DNA of 6,740 nt from Nitriliruptoraceae bacterium (GCA_007134165.1 SLLJ01000287.1:1-6740); one strand, 5' to 3'. Shown: positions 1 through 5,662, counted from the stretch's first letter. Translations and numbers: made by a program. The notes: a model not told the origin generated them from the sequence alone.

Positions 1-462
1 ACGCTCAAGTGGCCCAACGACGTGCTCGTCACCGTCGACGAGCAGGACCGCAAGTGCGTGGGCATCCTCGTCGAGCACCACCACCTCGACGACCGTGCCG
101 TGCTGGTGGCGGGTATCGGCATCAACGTCGACTGGCGCGCGGTGCCTCGCGATAACGAGGCCGCCGCCTGGTCGAGCGTCGCCGAGGCCGTGGGCTCCGA
201 CGTGGACCGGTTCGCGCTGCTCGCCGACGTGCTCGGTGGTCTCGACGCCCGGCTGCGTGACGATGCGTCGACGCTGCGCGAGCGCTACCGGCGGGCCTGC
301 GCAACGCTTGGCCGCGAGGTCGAGGCGACCCGTCCCGACGGCGGGGTGCTGCGTGGCCGGGCGGTCGATCTCGCCACCGACGGGGCGCTGGTCGTCGAGG
401 TCGCCGGACGGCGCCAGAGCGTGGCGGCTGGCGACGTGCATCACCTGAGACCGGCCACGTAG
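1..462 (+). CDS. birA: Biotin--[biotin carboxyl-carrier protein] ligase, C-terminal part (5' end outside window)
   Basis: This enzyme activates biotin with ATP to biotinyl-5'-AMP and transfers it to the lysine of biotin carboxyl-carrier domains, as in acyl-CoA carboxylases; it is cytoplasmic. The reading frame is open from the first base and ends at TAG 460-462, giving 153 residues. The visible part begins in the family's catalytic core: KWPNDV at residues 3-8, then RKCVGILVE at 17-25, which matches the RKLAGILVE segment of E. coli BirA whose lysine contacts biotinyl-AMP (here K18), then GIGINV at 38-43. Residues from about 105 to 153 look like the small beta-barrel C-terminal domain, rich in short strands and ending in HHLRPAT. 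The N-terminal 40% or so is missing, so it cannot be said whether a DNA-binding helix-turn-helix (repressor-type BirA) is present. Cysteine 19 and valine 20 stand where leucine/valine and alanine/glycine are common, a minor variation. An acyl-CoA dehydrogenase gene follows 78 bases downstream on the same strand. Confidence 0.92.
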   Translation, partial: TLKWPNDVLVTVDEQDRKCVGILVEHHHLDDRAVLVAGIGINVDWRAVPRDNEAAAWSSVAEAVGSDVDRFALLADVLGGLDARLRDDASTLRERYRRACATLGREVEATRPDGGVLRGRAVDLATDGALVVEVAGRRQSVAAGDVHHLRPAT

Positions 463-508
463 GCTGCCGCTTGCGGGTCCGGGAGGGATCCGCCGCCGCC
501 GATCGAGC

Positions 509-522
509 GCCCGGGAACGGGC
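509..522 (+). other. Short hairpin with GNRA-type tetraloop upstream of the acyl-CoA dehydrogenase
   Basis: GCCCG (509-513) and CGGGC (518-522) are perfect inverted repeats around a GGAA loop, which fits the GNRA tetraloop pattern. It sits between the biotin ligase stop and the Shine-Dalgarno of the next gene. There is no T-run after it, so it is not a classical intrinsic terminator. A five-base stem in DNA this GC-rich can easily arise by chance. Confidence 0.25.
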
Positions 523-527
523 CAGCC

Positions 528-534
528 AGGGAGA
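528..534 (+). promoter_or_regulatory. Ribosome binding site for the acyl-CoA dehydrogenase at 541
   Basis: AGGGAGA lies six bases before the ATG at 541 and supports that start codon. The rest of the gap 463-540 shows no convincing promoter, so the gene may be co-transcribed with the biotin ligase. Confidence 0.7.
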
Positions 535-540
535 ACGCGC

Positions 541-1686
541 ATGCCGTCGTCGCCGTACGGACTCAGCCCGGAGCAGGAGGAGTTCCGCAAGGTCGTGGCC
601 GCCTTCGCCGACGAGGTCGTCGCTCCCGCGGCGGACGAGTTCAACGCCGAGGGCCGCTTCCCGCTCGAGATCGTGCAGCAGATGGGGGAGATCGGCCTGT
701 TCGGCATCCCCTTCGAGGAACGTCACGGCGGCATGGGCGGCGACTACCTCACCCTGTGCCTGGCGATCGAGGAGCTCGGCCGGGTCGACCAGTCGGTCGG
801 GATCACCCTGGAGGCCGGCGTCGGGCTCGGCGCCGCCCCGATCGCCGAGTTCGGCACCGAGGAGCAGAAGGAGCGCTGGCTGCCCGAGCTGGCGAGTGGG
901 CAGAAGCTCGGGGGCTTCGGCCTGACCGAGCCGGGCGGCGGCACCGACGTGTTCGGCGCCACCCGCACCCGCGCCGTGCTCGACGGCGACGAGTGGGTGA
1001 TCGACGGCGGCAAGCAGTTCATCACCAACGCCGGTACCGAGATCACCAGCCTGGTCACCGTCACCGCGATGACCGGCCCGGCCGAGATGACCGCGATCAT
1101 CGTGCCGACCGACACCCCCGGCTTCTCGGTCGCGCCGCCCTACCGCAAGGTCGGCTGGCATGCCTCCGACACCCGTGAGCTGAGCTTCGAGGGTGTGCGG
1201 GTCCCGGTCAGCAACACCCTGGGGGAGCGCGGGGCCGGCTTCCGGCAGTTCCTCAAGACGCTGGACGATGGTCGGATCGCGATCTCCGCGCTGGCCGTCG
1301 GACTCATCCAGGGCTGCATCGACGAGTGCGTGCGCTACGCCGGCGAGCGGGAAGCCTTCGGCCGGCCGATCGGCGCCAACCAGGCCGTCGCCTTCAAGAT
1401 CGCCGACCTCGAGGTGGCGGCGCAGACCGCCCGACAGATGACCTACTACGCCTGCTGGCGCAAGCAGCAGGGGCTGCCCTACAAGCGGGAGGCTTCGATC
1501 GCCAAGCTGTACTCCTCCGAGCAGGCGGTCACCGCCGCCCGTCAGGCGACCCAGATCTTCGGCGGCATGGGCTTCACCACCGAGACCCGGGTCGGCCGGT
1601 TCTACCAGGACTGCAAGATCCTGGAGATCGGTGAGGGAACCAGCGAGGTGCAGCGCCTGCTGATCGCCCGCGAGCTCGGCGTGTAG
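541..1686 (+). CDS. Acyl-CoA dehydrogenase (short/medium-chain type architecture)
   Basis: This is a FAD flavoenzyme that oxidises an acyl-CoA to the trans-2-enoyl-CoA, passing electrons to electron-transfer flavoprotein; it acts in the cytoplasm in beta-oxidation or branched amino-acid breakdown. At 381 residues it has the usual length of this subfamily. The helical N-terminal domain covers about 6-120. The beta domain follows, with the signature LTEPGGGTD at 128-136 (FAD/substrate binding). The C-terminal helical domain starts near 235, with DDGRIAISA at 242-250 and REAFGRPI at 270-277, both typical of the family. The second signature is QIFGGMGF (338-345) through to GEGTSEVQR (364-372), where E365 is in the position of the catalytic base of short- and medium-chain enzymes. 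The residue before it is glycine rather than the common tyrosine, a variant I recall from other actinobacterial members. The ATG at 541 is backed by a good ribosome binding site. The chain-length or branched-substrate preference cannot be told from sequence by eye. Confidence 0.95.
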   Translation: MPSSPYGLSPEQEEFRKVVAAFADEVVAPAADEFNAEGRFPLEIVQQMGEIGLFGIPFEERHGGMGGDYLTLCLAIEELGRVDQSVGITLEAGVGLGAAPIAEFGTEEQKERWLPELASGQKLGGFGLTEPGGGTDVFGATRTRAVLDGDEWVIDGGKQFITNAGTEITSLVTVTAMTGPAEMTAIIVPTDTPGFSVAPPYRKVGWHASDTRELSFEGVRVPVSNTLGERGAGFRQFLKTLDDGRIAISALAVGLIQGCIDECVRYAGEREAFGRPIGANQAVAFKIADLEVAAQTARQMTYYACWRKQQGLPYKREASIAKLYSSEQAVTAARQATQIFGGMGFTTETRVGRFYQDCKILEIGEGTSEVQRLLIARELGV

Positions 1687-1693
1687 CCACCCG

Positions 1694-1716
1694 GACCGAG
1701 GTCGTCGGCTCCGGTC
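1694..1716 (+). terminator. Weak hairpin after the acyl-CoA dehydrogenase, possible terminator
   Basis: GACCGAG (1694-1700) can pair with CTCCGGTC (1709-1716) with one bulged C, around an eight-base loop, starting eight bases after the stop codon. No T-tract follows, so it would have to be a GC-rich, U-less terminator of the kind proposed for actinobacteria, or simply chance pairing. The remainder of the gap to 1813 shows no recognisable promoter (no convincing TANNNT -10 element). Confidence 0.22.
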
Positions 1717-1801
1717 GACCCGGACACGCAGGCCGCGGCTTCGTACCCACGGCAGGGGCCCACACGCCCCCGCCATCCCAGCTGCCCGCTCGCCGCCGTC
1801 C

Positions 1802-1805
1802 AGGA
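1802..1805 (+). promoter_or_regulatory. Ribosome binding site deciding the GTG start at 1814
   Basis: AGGA lies eight bases before the GTG at 1814. In the same reading frame no ATG, GTG or TTG occurs between the end of the preceding gene and 1814, so this start is the only one in the intergenic gap. Confidence 0.55.
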
Positions 1806-1813
1806 TCGCCGCC

Positions 1814-2605
1814 GTGGCCGACCGCTACACCTCCCAGATCGCCCTGCTGCTCGACGCCCGTGTCGACGACGTCGGCGCGGTCGTGCGTGCCGCCGTCGAG
1901 GCCGGAGACCTCGATCGCAGTGCGCCCGTACGTGGCGAGGGTGCGCTCGCCCAGGAGGTCAACTGGGGCGGGCGCATGCAGAAGGGGGTGGTGCGCCAGC
2001 TCACCGAGGACGGCGAGGTGCTGCTGCGCACCGAGACCTACCTCGGCTCGGACGGCTACACCCTGGGCATGCAGCGCCAGGCGCAGCTGCTGCAGGCCCT
2101 GTCCCGGCAGCTGCGCGGTCAGGTGACCGGGGTGCGTGACCTGGCTGCGATGACCGAGCGCGACCTGGCCTGGGTGAACCGGCTGGCGATCGGGGCGGTC
2201 GAGCCCGCCGACGCGGTGGTCGTGGTCGCGGAGGGCGAGGGCACCTGGTGGGTGCGTACCCACGGCGCGGCCCGGTTCGACGTCCCCGACCTCGAGCTCT
2301 ACGGGCTGATCGCTGCTGACGTTCCGGCCGCTGAGGTGGCCCTGCGTCACGTCCACGAGCAGTTGCTGGCCAGCGGTATCACCCAGGATCTGACCCTGCC
2401 CGACGGCACCCCGATCTACCTCATCCCGGTGCTCGAGGCCTGGCGCCACGTTTCGTTGGACTGGCCCGGGGTGGGGCGGGCCGGGCAGAACCGCGGTCCG
2501 GGACTCGACGGGCCGCGGGCGACCCTGTCGGTGCTGCATCCGCCACGACTCGGTCGCTACCGCAAGGACCTCGACGGCGTGCTGGCCACCTTGAGGACCG
2601 CCTGA
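1814..2605 (+). CDS. Conserved-looking protein of unknown function, 263 residues
   Basis: I do not recognise this protein with confidence. It is predicted soluble, with no signal peptide or membrane helix. The N-terminal third is charged and helical. A hydrophobic strand, ADAVVVVAEGEGTWWV (about 132-147), leads into a distinctive stretch at 145-164 with the pattern W-W-x-x-T-H-G-x(3)-F-x-x-P-D-L-E-L. A similar T-H-G...P-E/D-L-E pattern is recalled from uncharacterised DUF4026/DUF4261/DUF2314-like proteins, but this is memory of a motif and not a family assignment. Another likely strand pair lies at about 200-208 (PIYLIPVLE), followed by a proline/glycine-rich stretch (215-234) and a basic tail. 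It starts at GTG with an AGGA ribosome binding site. A small membrane protein gene begins 18 bases after its stop, so the two are probably co-transcribed and may act together at the membrane. Codon use and GC content look like the neighbours, giving no sign of recent transfer. Confidence 0.8.
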   Translation: MADRYTSQIALLLDARVDDVGAVVRAAVEAGDLDRSAPVRGEGALAQEVNWGGRMQKGVVRQLTEDGEVLLRTETYLGSDGYTLGMQRQAQLLQALSRQLRGQVTGVRDLAAMTERDLAWVNRLAIGAVEPADAVVVVAEGEGTWWVRTHGAARFDVPDLELYGLIAADVPAAEVALRHVHEQLLASGITQDLTLPDGTPIYLIPVLEAWRHVSLDWPGVGRAGQNRGPGLDGPRATLSVLHPPRLGRYRKDLDGVLATLRTA

Positions 2606-2623
2606 GCGCCGGGGGGGACGGCG

Positions 2624-2974
2624 ATGGTCGAGTGGACCGACGAGCTCTGGGAGCAGATCTGGGAGCGGCTGCTCGACCAGATCGAGCGGCACAGCATCGC
2701 CATGGACGTGTGGGCGCGGCGGCTGCCCCACGATCCGCTGCACCGGGCCATCGCCCCCGAACTCGCCCGCCGGTGGCGGCGCACCGCCCGCAACTTCATC
2801 CTGCTGTACGGCACCTGGTCGCTGTTCTGGGGCCTGATCGCCGCCGCGGCGCTCGACGTCGGCGGGATCGCCCGGTCCCTGAGCCTGTCGATGGTGACCG
2901 TCGGGGCGGCCGCGATCTTGGTCTGCCTGCTCGTGCGCCGGCGGGTGGCGCCGCTGGCCCGCCTGCGGCTCTAG
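2624..2974 (+). CDS. Small membrane protein with two predicted transmembrane helices, unknown function
   Basis: This 116-residue protein has a soluble, tryptophan-rich N-terminal half (W4, W9, W13, W30, W51) with acidic and basic residues arranged as likely amphipathic helices. A basic patch RRWRRTAR at 49-56 stops before the first hydrophobic segment (about 58-77). A short polar link holds D78 and R84, and a second hydrophobic segment covers about 86-104, followed by RRR and a basic tail. By the positive-inside rule both ends should be cytoplasmic, making a helical hairpin in the membrane. The start ATG is preceded by a G-run (2611-2617) that could serve as a weak ribosome binding site, and the gap to the upstream gene is only 18 bases, so translation may depend partly on that gene. 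No enzyme motif is visible. It could be a membrane anchor for the upstream protein. Homology was not recognised. Confidence 0.75.
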   Translation: MVEWTDELWEQIWERLLDQIERHSIAMDVWARRLPHDPLHRAIAPELARRWRRTARNFILLYGTWSLFWGLIAAAALDVGGIARSLSLSMVTVGAAAILVCLLVRRRVAPLARLRL

Positions 2975-2987
2975 CCGCGCCGCAGGC
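2961..2987. terminator. Perfect 9-bp inverted repeat at the convergent gene junction, candidate bidirectional terminator
   Basis: GCCTGCGGC (2961-2969) and GCCGCAGGC (2979-2987) are exact reverse complements separated by nine bases that contain the TAG stop codon of the small membrane protein gene. The opposing gene ends at 3004, so this is the only space for ending both transcripts. A competing hairpin (GCCGCG 2974-2979 with CGCGGC 2991-2996) overlaps it. There is no T-run on either strand, so U-independent or Rho-assisted termination would be needed. Confidence 0.45.
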
Positions 2988-3003
2988 TGTCGCGGCCGCC
3001 GGA

Positions 3004-4224
3004 TCAGTCCTCGTCCTCGGGCTCGACCCAGCCCTCCTCGCCCTCGGGGCGCACGTCCCCGGTCAGCTCACGCAGCATCGGCGCACCCTCCTCGGGTCCG
3101 ATGCCCAGCAGCCGGTCGCCGGCCTGTAGCTCCCAGGTCTTGCGCGGCCGGTAGACCCACCGCTCCGCCCGCTGGATCGCGAGCACCTCGACCCCGGATT
3201 CGGTCTGCACCCTGAGCTCGCCGAGCGTGCGATTCTCCGCTGGGCTGCCGGGCGCCACGATCGCTTCGGCGACGATCTCCTCGGCCTCCGACAGGGCCGC
3301 GGCGATGATCGGGTGGGGCGGGGCCTCGTCCTCGATCACGCGGGTCATCGACTGCGCCGAGTCCACGATGCGCTCCGCAGCGGCCGCGAGGTGCAGCATG
3401 CCGCGCAGCTCCTCAGGGTCTTCGAGCTCGGCTGCGGCCCGCAGCACCCAGCCCTCGAGCGCATGGAACAGGTCGTCGGAGCGGTCCTCGATCGCGCTGA
3501 CCTCTGCGGCCAGGGTCTCGTCGCGCAGCAGGATCGCGGAGTAGGCCAACCCGACGGCCACCTCGGAGACGTCCTTGAGCTCGATCATCAGGTCCACCGC
3601 CCGATCGAGGTTCGACAGGGTCGACTGGGTGGTCGGTGGCCGCAGCTCGCGGGGAACCCCGCCGGCCAGGACCCGGACCATGTCCACCCCCTCGCGGGGC
3701 CCCTGCAGGAACAGCACGTCGCGCTTGCGCAGCACCTCCTCGGCGTCCGGACCGTGGATCCAGTCCACGTCCCGCCGGATCGCGATCACCCACATGCCGG
3801 TGCGCGCCGGCAGCGCCAGGTCGCGCAGGCTGGAACCGGTGAGCTGGTTGTCCGGCCGGATCTTGACCCGGGCGGTGACCTCATCGGCGTGCCGCAAGTC
3901 GTCGCGCAGCTCGCCGGGCACCCCCAGGTCCTTGAGCACGACCCGGGCCATGTCCTCCGCGGCATCGGCGATGCCCTCGATCGACACCGCCAACGACAGC
4001 ACCCCGGCGAGCTGGTCGGCGTCGTCGCGGGTCCGCGCCGCGATCATGCACACCGCGCGCAGGTCGACGAGCAGCTCGTCGACCACCTCCTCGAGGCGGA
4101 GTACCTCCCGGGCGAGGGCGTCATCACCGAAGAAGATCGCGGCGTAGGCGAGGTCGACCATCAGCTCGGCGGCATCCTTGGCGCCGACGAGCAGGTCCTT
4201 GACGGTCTTCTTGCGTTTGGGCAT
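3004..4224 (-). CDS. Tandem PhoU-like/TrkA_C protein, putative regulatory subunit of the SLC41-type cation transporter
   Basis: This 406-residue cytoplasmic protein has no membrane helix. Its order is PhoU-like helical domain (about 7-100), TrkA_C/RCK_C domain (about 114-190), then the same pair again (203-300 and 313-391), with an acidic tail (EGEEGWVEPEDED). The two halves align without gaps at a spacing of 201 residues: DLAYAAIFFGDDALAREV (24-41) against GLAYSAILLRDETLAAEV (225-242); LAVSIEGIADAAEDMARVV (78-96) against LAAAAERIVDSAQSMTRVI (279-297); GMWVIAIRR (143-151) against GVEVLAIQR (344-352). TrkA_C domains are known ligand-binding modules of potassium channels and transporters; in some, such as KtrA and CpaA, they bind cyclic di-AMP. 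PhoU-like domains are helical bundles usually controlling a partner membrane protein. The gene starts three bases after the transporter's stop codon, with its ribosome binding site inside the transporter gene, implying matched production. The role as transporter regulator is inferred from domains and coupling. The N-terminus (MPKRKKTVK) is strongly basic. Confidence 0.9.
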   Translation of the reverse strand: MPKRKKTVKDLLVGAKDAAELMVDLAYAAIFFGDDALAREVLRLEEVVDELLVDLRAVCMIAARTRDDADQLAGVLSLAVSIEGIADAAEDMARVVLKDLGVPGELRDDLRHADEVTARVKIRPDNQLTGSSLRDLALPARTGMWVIAIRRDVDWIHGPDAEEVLRKRDVLFLQGPREGVDMVRVLAGGVPRELRPPTTQSTLSNLDRAVDLMIELKDVSEVAVGLAYSAILLRDETLAAEVSAIEDRSDDLFHALEGWVLRAAAELEDPEELRGMLHLAAAAERIVDSAQSMTRVIEDEAPPHPIIAAALSEAEEIVAEAIVAPGSPAENRTLGELRVQTESGVEVLAIQRAERWVYRPRKTWELQAGDRLLGIGPEEGAPMLRELTGDVRPEGEEGWVEPEDED

Positions 4225-4227
4225 GGG

Positions 4228-5529
4228 TCAGGCTCCCACCTGCAGGATGGTGATGGCGGCGACCAGGCACAGGACCCCGGCCAGGTCCATGGTCGCCGTG
4301 ACGATCGGGATGCCGTGGTTGTCGGGATCGAAGCCGAACCGGAACGAGGTGACCGCGGCGGCGTAGGCGACCGACGCCAGGATCGGCAGCGCGAACAGCC
4401 CGGCCAGCAGGGTCACGCTCACCGTCGCCAGGAGTGACAGCGGCTCGACCCCGGGGACGATGGTGGCGGCCAGCCAGCCGGCCACTCCCACGCCGGTGAA
4501 CGCCAGCATCGCCAGCAGCACGGTCAGCGACACGTCCAGCGCCGCGACCTTGCCCGGCAGCAGCCTTGCCTCGAGCAGCCCCACGTGCAGCTTCGAAGCC
4601 AGTCGGCTCGACAGGATCCCACCCAGCGACCCGCAGTTGGCGATGAACGGCGGCAGCAGCACCAGCAGCGCCGCGGCCCCGAACGAGGCCTCCGCGCGGG
4701 CCTCGACGATCACGCCGGCCAGCACGTCGATGGTGACCGCGATGGTGAGCACGATCAGCGACTCGCGCACGACCTGCCGGATGGTGGGGTCCGAGGCGCG
4801 GATGCCCAGCACCACCGCCGCGGTGCCCACGACCAGCCCCAAGCCCCCGAGGCTCAGCGCCAGCCACTCCACGCGCAGCACCAGGGTGGCGAGCAGCAGG
4901 GCCGGCAGCGTGACCAGGTCGCCGGTCGCGGTGATCACCGGCGCCCCGACGTCGTCCATGCTCCAGCCGCGGTCATAGGAGCGCCGGGCCATGGCGATGA
5001 CCACCACGAACAGCACCGCCGAGGACAGCAGCCCTCCGATCAGCGACACCGCAACCAACTCGAGTACCGGCACGCTGGACAGGCCGAGCGCCACGCTGAT
5101 GCCCCAGGCCAGTACGCCCGCCTGGGTCGCGGTCGCGAAGCTGAGAATGGTCGAGGCCTCGACCTGGCGGCCGAGGTAGCTTCGTCGCTTGAGGCTCGGT
5201 TCGAACTGTCCGGTGAAGATGCCGGTCGACAGCCGCGAGCCCAGCGCGCCGAAGATCGAGCCGCGCATGCCGATCGCGGCCGGGATCAGCGCCAGCAGGC
5301 CGGGGACCTCCTCGAGCTGCTCCTCGGCCGAGGCCAGCACGATGCCGGCGATCAGGGTGGCGCCGAGCCCGATGCCAAGCGCCGTGGAGCCGGCCCGGAT
5401 GCTGCCGACCTCCTGCAGCCAGAAGGCGCGCACCTCGTTGACCGGCAGACCGATGGCACGCCCGACCACCTTCAGGGGTCGGGGGATCCGGACGGGAGGC
5501 TGGCCCGGGTTCCGGGGAGTGCGGGACAC
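4228..5529 (-). CDS. SLC41/MgtE-family divalent cation (probably Mg2+) transporter with two fused MgtE membrane domains
   Basis: This inner-membrane protein of 433 residues has about ten hydrophobic segments and a basic N-terminus (R14-R24). It contains two copies of the MgtE membrane domain. The first has PAAIGMRGSIFGALGSRLST (83-102) and TATGDLVTLP (200-209); the second has PPFIANCGSLGGILSSRLAS (293-312) and TATMDLAGV (411-419). Matching motifs are about 210-211 residues apart (SRLST/SRLAS, D204/D415). This P...GxxG...SRL plus GDL pattern is that of SLC41 and archaeal MgtE-like proteins. D204 and D415 are in the position of the conserved pore aspartate. Bacterial MgtE has an N-terminal domain and CBS domains that sense Mg2+; these are absent here. 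A separate PhoU/TrkA_C protein is encoded immediately downstream and may replace them. The GTG start has a strong GGGAGG site only four bases away; GTG codon 13 is an alternative start but lacks as good a site. Mg2+ as substrate, and the direction of transport, are family-based inference. Confidence 0.9.
   Translation of the reverse strand: MSRTPRNPGQPPVRIPRPLKVVGRAIGLPVNEVRAFWLQEVGSIRAGSTALGIGLGATLIAGIVLASAEEQLEEVPGLLALIPAAIGMRGSIFGALGSRLSTGIFTGQFEPSLKRRSYLGRQVEASTILSFATATQAGVLAWGISVALGLSSVPVLELVAVSLIGGLLSSAVLFVVVIAMARRSYDRGWSMDDVGAPVITATGDLVTLPALLLATLVLRVEWLALSLGGLGLVVGTAAVVLGIRASDPTIRQVVRESLIVLTIAVTIDVLAGVIVEARAEASFGAAALLVLLPPFIANCGSLGGILSSRLASKLHVGLLEARLLPGKVAALDVSLTVLLAMLAFTGVGVAGWLAATIVPGVEPLSLLATVSVTLLAGLFALPILASVAYAAAVTSFRFGFDPDNHGIPIVTATMDLAGVLCLVAAITILQVGA
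4233..4237 (-). promoter_or_regulatory. Ribosome binding site of the PhoU/TrkA_C gene, inside the transporter gene
   Basis: On the - strand GGGAG lies within the last codons of the transporter gene, eight bases before the ATG at 4224. The arrangement, read on the - strand, is TGA-CCC-ATG: stop, three bases, start. Ribosomes ending the transporter can restart on the regulator, a classic arrangement for translational coupling of subunits. Confidence 0.7.
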
Positions 5530-5533
5530 GCGA

Positions 5534-5556
5534 CCTCCCGCTCCGGGTGCTGGGAG
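5534..5556 (-). promoter_or_regulatory. Transporter ribosome binding site in a potential sequestering hairpin
   Basis: On the - strand GGGAGG (5539-5534) is the ribosome binding site, four bases before the GTG at 5529. Upstream CUCCC (5556-5552) is complementary to GGGAG (5539-5535), and GC/GC pairs inside (one bulged A) extend the stem to seven pairs around ACCCGGA. In that fold the ribosome binding site would be hidden. The pairing is visible in the sequence; a regulatory role is inferred. Confidence 0.4.
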
Positions 5557-5574
5557 CCGGCGCCGCCCGCCGGC
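5556..5574 (-). other. GC-rich 7-bp hairpin in the probable transporter 5' leader
   Basis: GCCGGCG (5556-5562) and CGCCGGC (5568-5574) are perfect inverted repeats around a five-base loop. If transcription of the transporter starts near 5575, this hairpin forms the very 5' end of the mRNA and abuts the hairpin covering the ribosome binding site. Strong local GC content raises the chance of a fortuitous stem. Confidence 0.35.
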
Positions 5575-5583
5575 CGGGCGCGG

Positions 5584-5589
5584 ATCCTA
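5584..5589 (-). promoter_or_regulatory. Candidate -10 element for the cation transporter operon
   Basis: Read on the - strand this is TAGGAT, a good fit to the actinobacterial TANNNT -10 hexamer in an otherwise AT-poor region. It would place the transcription start near 5575-5577 and give a leader of about 46 bases. Eighteen bases upstream lies CGGACC (from the hexamer repeat), which shares only the central GAC with the TTGACA -35 consensus. Confidence 0.4.
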
Positions 5590-5601
5590 GCGGCTGACCG
5601 T

Positions 5602-5637
5602 GGTCTCGGTCCGGGTCCGGGTCCAGGTCCGGGTGCT
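5602..5637. repeat. Hexamer tandem repeat, consensus GGTCCG, about six units
   Basis: Consecutive units read GGTCTC, GGTCCG, GGTCCG, GGTCCA, GGTCCG and GGTGCT; the middle four differ at one position only and the two outer units are degenerate. The array occupies the divergent intergenic region, upstream of both candidate promoters, where regulators would bind. Slippage could change its copy number and hence the distance between upstream sites and each promoter. Confidence 0.75.
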
Positions 5638-5639
5638 CG

Positions 5640-5649
5640 CGACGCGTCG
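5640..5649. promoter_or_regulatory. 10-bp perfect palindrome CGACGCGTCG, possible operator
   Basis: The sequence equals its own reverse complement and lies seven bases upstream of the candidate -10 element of the acyl-CoA dehydrogenase at 5670, i.e. in the promoter spacer, where a dimeric repressor would block RNA polymerase. Fatty-acid genes are often controlled by TetR- or GntR-type dimers, but no named operator is recognised, and palindromes of this size are common in GC-rich DNA. Confidence 0.3.
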
Positions 5650-5656
5650 GCCTGAC

Positions 5657-5662
5657 TACGCT
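5657..5662 (+). promoter_or_regulatory. Candidate -10 element for a leaderless transcript of the acyl-CoA dehydrogenase
   Basis: TACGCT fits the actinobacterial TANNNT -10 pattern. Seven bases separate it from the A of the ATG at 5670, which is the expected transcription start distance. No Shine-Dalgarno is present before this ATG. Together this indicates a leaderless mRNA, common in actinobacteria. No clear -35 hexamer is visible around 5633-5639. Confidence 0.5.

Noticed and set aside
460..465. TAGGCT as a -10 element for the acyl-CoA dehydrogenase at 541
   Set aside because: It fits TANNNT but overlaps the biotin ligase stop codon, has no recognisable -35 partner, and one match of this loose pattern is weak evidence.
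471..1178. Alternative + strand frame overlapping the first acyl-CoA dehydrogenase
   Set aside because: It is an arginine/glycine/proline-rich shifted-frame shadow without family resemblance. The annotated frame has both acyl-CoA dehydrogenase signatures and a ribosome binding site, and shows no frameshift.
1574..2743. Long open frame on the - strand opposite the 263-residue protein gene
   Set aside because: Long antisense frames are expected in GC-rich coding DNA. The translation is low-complexity, rich in H, Q, G, R and P, resembles no family, and the + strand frame has proper motifs, start and ribosome binding site.
3313..4437. Long + strand open frame opposite the PhoU/TrkA_C gene
   Set aside because: Composition is dominated by Q, H, G, R and D with no fold-like pattern, whereas the - strand frame shows a clear repeated domain structure.
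4585..5655. Long + strand open frame opposite the transporter gene
   Set aside because: It is a highly polar, low-complexity shadow of a gene with clear membrane segments and SLC41 motifs; it also runs through the hexamer repeat, which explains its GPGPGPG end.
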